Of a stretch of DNA of 64,000 nt, positions 61,968-64,000 are shown piece after piece. Source of the DNA: Lachnospiraceae bacterium (lineage in GTDB: Bacteria; Bacillota; Clostridia; Lachnospirales; Lachnospiraceae); assembly GCA_017395635.1 (NCBI GenBank), contig JAFQOE010000020.1, forward strand, positions 1-64,000, in the 5' to 3' direction. Position numbers and translations under genes: made by a program. Every line of letters begins with the position of its first letter. Within the stretch, counting starts at the first letter, position 1. Under the pieces are notes generated by a model. The model was given only the letters and a program-made list of their open reading frames with translations, was not told the DNA's origin and made no database searches.

Positions 61968-62957
61968 TTATATTATACATTTCTCTTGTAAATTCTCTAG
62001 CATGAATGTTAACATCTTATCTTCTGTCTCAAACAGATTCTTATCCACCCACGTTATAGCTTTTTCTCTGCGGAACCATGTAAGCTGACGCTTGGCAAAA
62101 TGTCTGGTATCACGTTTCAAAATATAGATGGATTCTTCTAAGCTGCAATCTCCTTGTAAGTAGGAAACAATCTCTTTGTAGCCTAAACCTTGCATAGAAA
62201 CCATATCCGGTGTACAGCCGTAATCCAACAATTTCTGTACTTCGTTTACCAATCCCTGTTCCACCATAATATCAATACGTTGCTCAATACGATTGTATAA
62301 TACGGCTCTGTCATCGTTAAGAACAAAGTATTCAAAGTTATACGGAGACTCTTTTTCTCGCTGTTCTTGATTATGCTGTGATATAGGATATCCTGTATCA
62401 TGGTAAAATTCTAATGCACGAATCACCCGTTTTACATTGTTTTCATGAATTTCCTCATAGGATATTGGGTCGATATCTTTCAAACGCTCGTGTAAGGCAT
62501 GGGCGCCATATTGCTCATATTCGGCGGTAAGCTCTGCGCGATATGCAGAAACTTCTGTATTCTCAAAGGCAATATCATACAATAAGGACTGAATGTAAAA
62601 TCCTGTTCCACCAACCACAATTGGTATCTTGCCTTTCGCATAGATTTCTTCTAATGCCTGCTTGGCCATAGTCTGGAATGTAAATACATTGAAGTCTTCT
62701 TTGGGATCTAGCACATCAATCAGATAATGCTTAATCCCATCCATTTCGTTTGACATAATTTTAGCAGTTCCGATGTCCATATATTTGTACACCTGCATAG
62801 AATCTGCTGAAATCATTTCACCATTAATTGCTTTCGCTAATTTGATAGATAAAGCAGTCTTTCCTACGGCTGTAGGTCCGGTAAGAATGACTAAAGGTTT
62901 TTTTTGTATTAAATTGTCACTATGTTGTACTGTTTTGTTTGTCATATTATATTCCAA
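61968..62957 (-). CDS. miaA: tRNA dimethylallyltransferase
   Basis: Adds a dimethylallyl group to A37 of tRNAs that read codons starting with U. The 329 residues carry the P-loop GPTAVGKTALSIKLA near 25-40, DSMQVYKYMDIGTAK, GGTGFYIQSLLYDI and RRHLAKRQLTWFRR-like TRHFAKRQLTWFRRE. It follows mutL, a common order. Start at 62957 with ATT-rich leader and weak Shine-Dalgarno (GGAATATAAT), so expression may rely on coupling to mutL. Confidence 0.96.
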   Translation of the reverse strand: MEYNMTNKTVQHSDNLIQKKPLVILTGPTAVGKTALSIKLAKAINGEMISADSMQVYKYMDIGTAKIMSNEMDGIKHYLIDVLDPKEDFNVFTFQTMAKQALEEIYAKGKIPIVVGGTGFYIQSLLYDIAFENTEVSAYRAELTAEYEQYGAHALHERLKDIDPISYEEIHENNVKRVIRALEFYHDTGYPISQHNQEQREKESPYNFEYFVLNDDRAVLYNRIEQRIDIMVEQGLVNEVQKLLDYGCTPDMVSMQGLGYKEIVSYLQGDCSLEESIYILKRDTRHFAKRQLTWFRREKAITWVDKNLFETEDKMLTFMLENLQEKCII

Positions 62958-63014
62958 TCTTTGCTATATAAATGTCGAAATTAAATGTTATATGGCATAC
63001 TTTTGCAATCATTA

Positions 63015-64000
63015 CTAATTTTGAATACGCTTAAATTTACGTTCTATTTCCGTTTTTGTCAAGGAAATCATTGTTGGCCTTCCGTGCGGACAATTATAAG
63101 GATTATCTAGTGTCAACAGTTCGTCAATCAGTGTATCTGCTTCCATTGTTGTAATTTCCGTGTTTCCCTTGATTGCTGCTTTACAAGCCATAGTAGATAA
63201 TTTTTCTACGAAGAAATCTATACTAATTGATCCAATATCCTCTGTCAGAGCATTTAATAATTCGTCAAATAAATGCTGTGGATTAACACCCATAATATCA
63301 TCCGGCATAGCACGAACCACAATGGAATCATCTCCAAAATCTTCAATATCAAAACCTGTCTGTTCAAAAAAATCCAAATGATTCATTACAGTGGTGTGTT
63401 CAATGCTATCCAAATGAAGTACCTTAGCAGGTAATAACTGTTGGGATAATGTCTGTTTGTTTGACATTTGTTTCATTAGACGTTCAAACATGACTTTTTC
63501 ATGTGCCGCGTGTTGGTCTACAATATACATTTTTTCATCATATTCAATCATCCAATAGGTTTTGAATACCTGTCCGATTAATCGATGTTTCTTTCTTGCG
63601 CCCTCAGAAATGAATTGTTCTACTGGTATAGAAAATTGTTCATTTGTTGCTTCCGTTTGCGTAACATTGTCTTCTTTTATCTGAATTACAGATTTCGCTA
63701 CATCTTCCGTTTCTGGCAAAACATGAACTGTTGGGATATGGGATGAAACATCTTGCAACGGTTTTGCCTGAACCTCGATTGTTTTATCCACATTATTTCC
63801 TTGTGGTTTATCAGGTGATGTTATCTTTGATTCTTGCTTTATTTCATGCTCTGTTACTTTTTGTTGATAACGCAATGCTCTCGCTTTGTTTTCAAACGGT
63901 TCCGGTACATTAGTTGTTTGTTTCTTTTGTTGTTCTATGGTAATAGCGCGCTCCTCTTTCGCTGTTCGAAGAGACACATCTTGAATCATTTCCTCACTCA
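63015..64000 (-). CDS. mutL: DNA mismatch repair protein MutL, C-terminal part cut by window edge
   Basis: The frame is open from base 64000, so the N-terminal ATPase half is beyond the window; about 328 residues are seen. After a variable linker the C-terminal endonuclease domain shows VDQHAAHEKVMFE (the metal-binding DQHAx2Ex4E motif), ACKAAIKGNTEITTMEA and the CPHGRPTMISLT zinc motif. The motif shows a latent nicking endonuclease of the MutL type found in bacteria without MutH. Ends 57 bases before miaA. Confidence 0.96.
   Translation of the reverse strand, partial: SEEMIQDVSLRTAKEERAITIEQQKKQTTNVPEPFENKARALRYQQKVTEHEIKQESKITSPDKPQGNNVDKTIEVQAKPLQDVSSHIPTVHVLPETEDVAKSVIQIKEDNVTQTEATNEQFSIPVEQFISEGARKKHRLIGQVFKTYWMIEYDEKMYIVDQHAAHEKVMFERLMKQMSNKQTLSQQLLPAKVLHLDSIEHTTVMNHLDFFEQTGFDIEDFGDDSIVVRAMPDDIMGVNPQHLFDELLNALTEDIGSISIDFFVEKLSTMACKAAIKGNTEITTMEADTLIDELLTLDNPYNCPHGRPTMISLTKTEIERKFKRIQN

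Overview
The window looks like a chromosomal segment of a low-GC, Gram-positive anaerobe of class Clostridia, most likely family Lachnospiraceae. Pointers are the AT-rich genes with strong GGAGG-type Shine-Dalgarno sites, a T-box leader for tyrS, a SleC-type spore cortex-lytic protein, the TIGR03960/TIGR03936 radical SAM pair, an L27 precursor with its Prp protease, a sepF-divIVA division cluster, a minCDE/mre/PBP2/rodA cluster, and single-membrane features throughout. The genus cannot be fixed from the sequence alone.

Layout. 1-95: start of a minus-strand IS1634-like transposase cut by the window edge. 300-1257: two tRNA-Glu(CTC) genes, a tyrosine T-box leader and a cluster of hairpins before tyrS. 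2.6-8.5 kb: SleC-like spore protein, BspA-type leucine-rich-repeat surface protein, and a divergent pair of formate-type transporters (FNT and OFA families). 8.6-15.5 kb: plsX-rnc-smc-ftsY operon behind a clear promoter and a 22-bp leader hairpin. 15.6-23.6 kb: threonine deaminase, a RACo-like ASKHA ATPase without its iron-sulfur domain, an MNT-HEPN pair, a serine beta-lactamase-like protein, WalJ-like hydrolase, and the UPF0237/UPF0210 pair. 23.7-33.9 kb: radical SAM pair, D,D-carboxypeptidase, RNase G/E, then the ribosome-assembly run rplU-prp-rpmA-obgE-yhbY-nadD-yqeK-rsfS. 33.9-39.2 kb: HD-GYP protein, small unknown protein, chemoreceptor, and a divergent lexA/yneA-like SOS module, followed by a TtcA-like thiolase. 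39.3-44.6 kb: a 1051-residue thioester/CnaB surface adhesin with its own sortase, then a Xer-type recombinase. 44.7-51 kb (minus): HlyD-like protein-PLPBP-sepF-divIVA-lspA-rluD. 51-64 kb (minus): mutL-miaA-PLP lyase, then DUF4321-mreC-mreD-PBP2-minC-minD-minE-rodA-mgsA-D,D-carboxypeptidase.

Most of the window is housekeeping: cell shape and division (mre, min, rodA, PBP2, sepF, divIVA), chromosome segregation and secretion (smc, ftsY), ribosome assembly and tRNA modification. The accessory parts are the IS fragment, the adhesin/sortase locus and the MNT-HEPN pair. The most interesting non-coding signals are a perfect 12-bp inverted repeat bracketing the tRNA promoter, the hairpin cluster wedged between the T-box terminator and tyrS (with a relative before obgE), a near-perfect 22-bp hairpin at the start of the transcript that carries the RNase III gene, LexA-like boxes between lexA and yneA, and a 27-bp repeat shared by the lspA and miaA 3' ends. 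I did not see a clearly new multi-gene defence or biosynthetic system; the best candidates for something undescribed are the RNase III leader hypothesis, the adhesin plus a sortase with an altered active site, and the palindromic repeat family.
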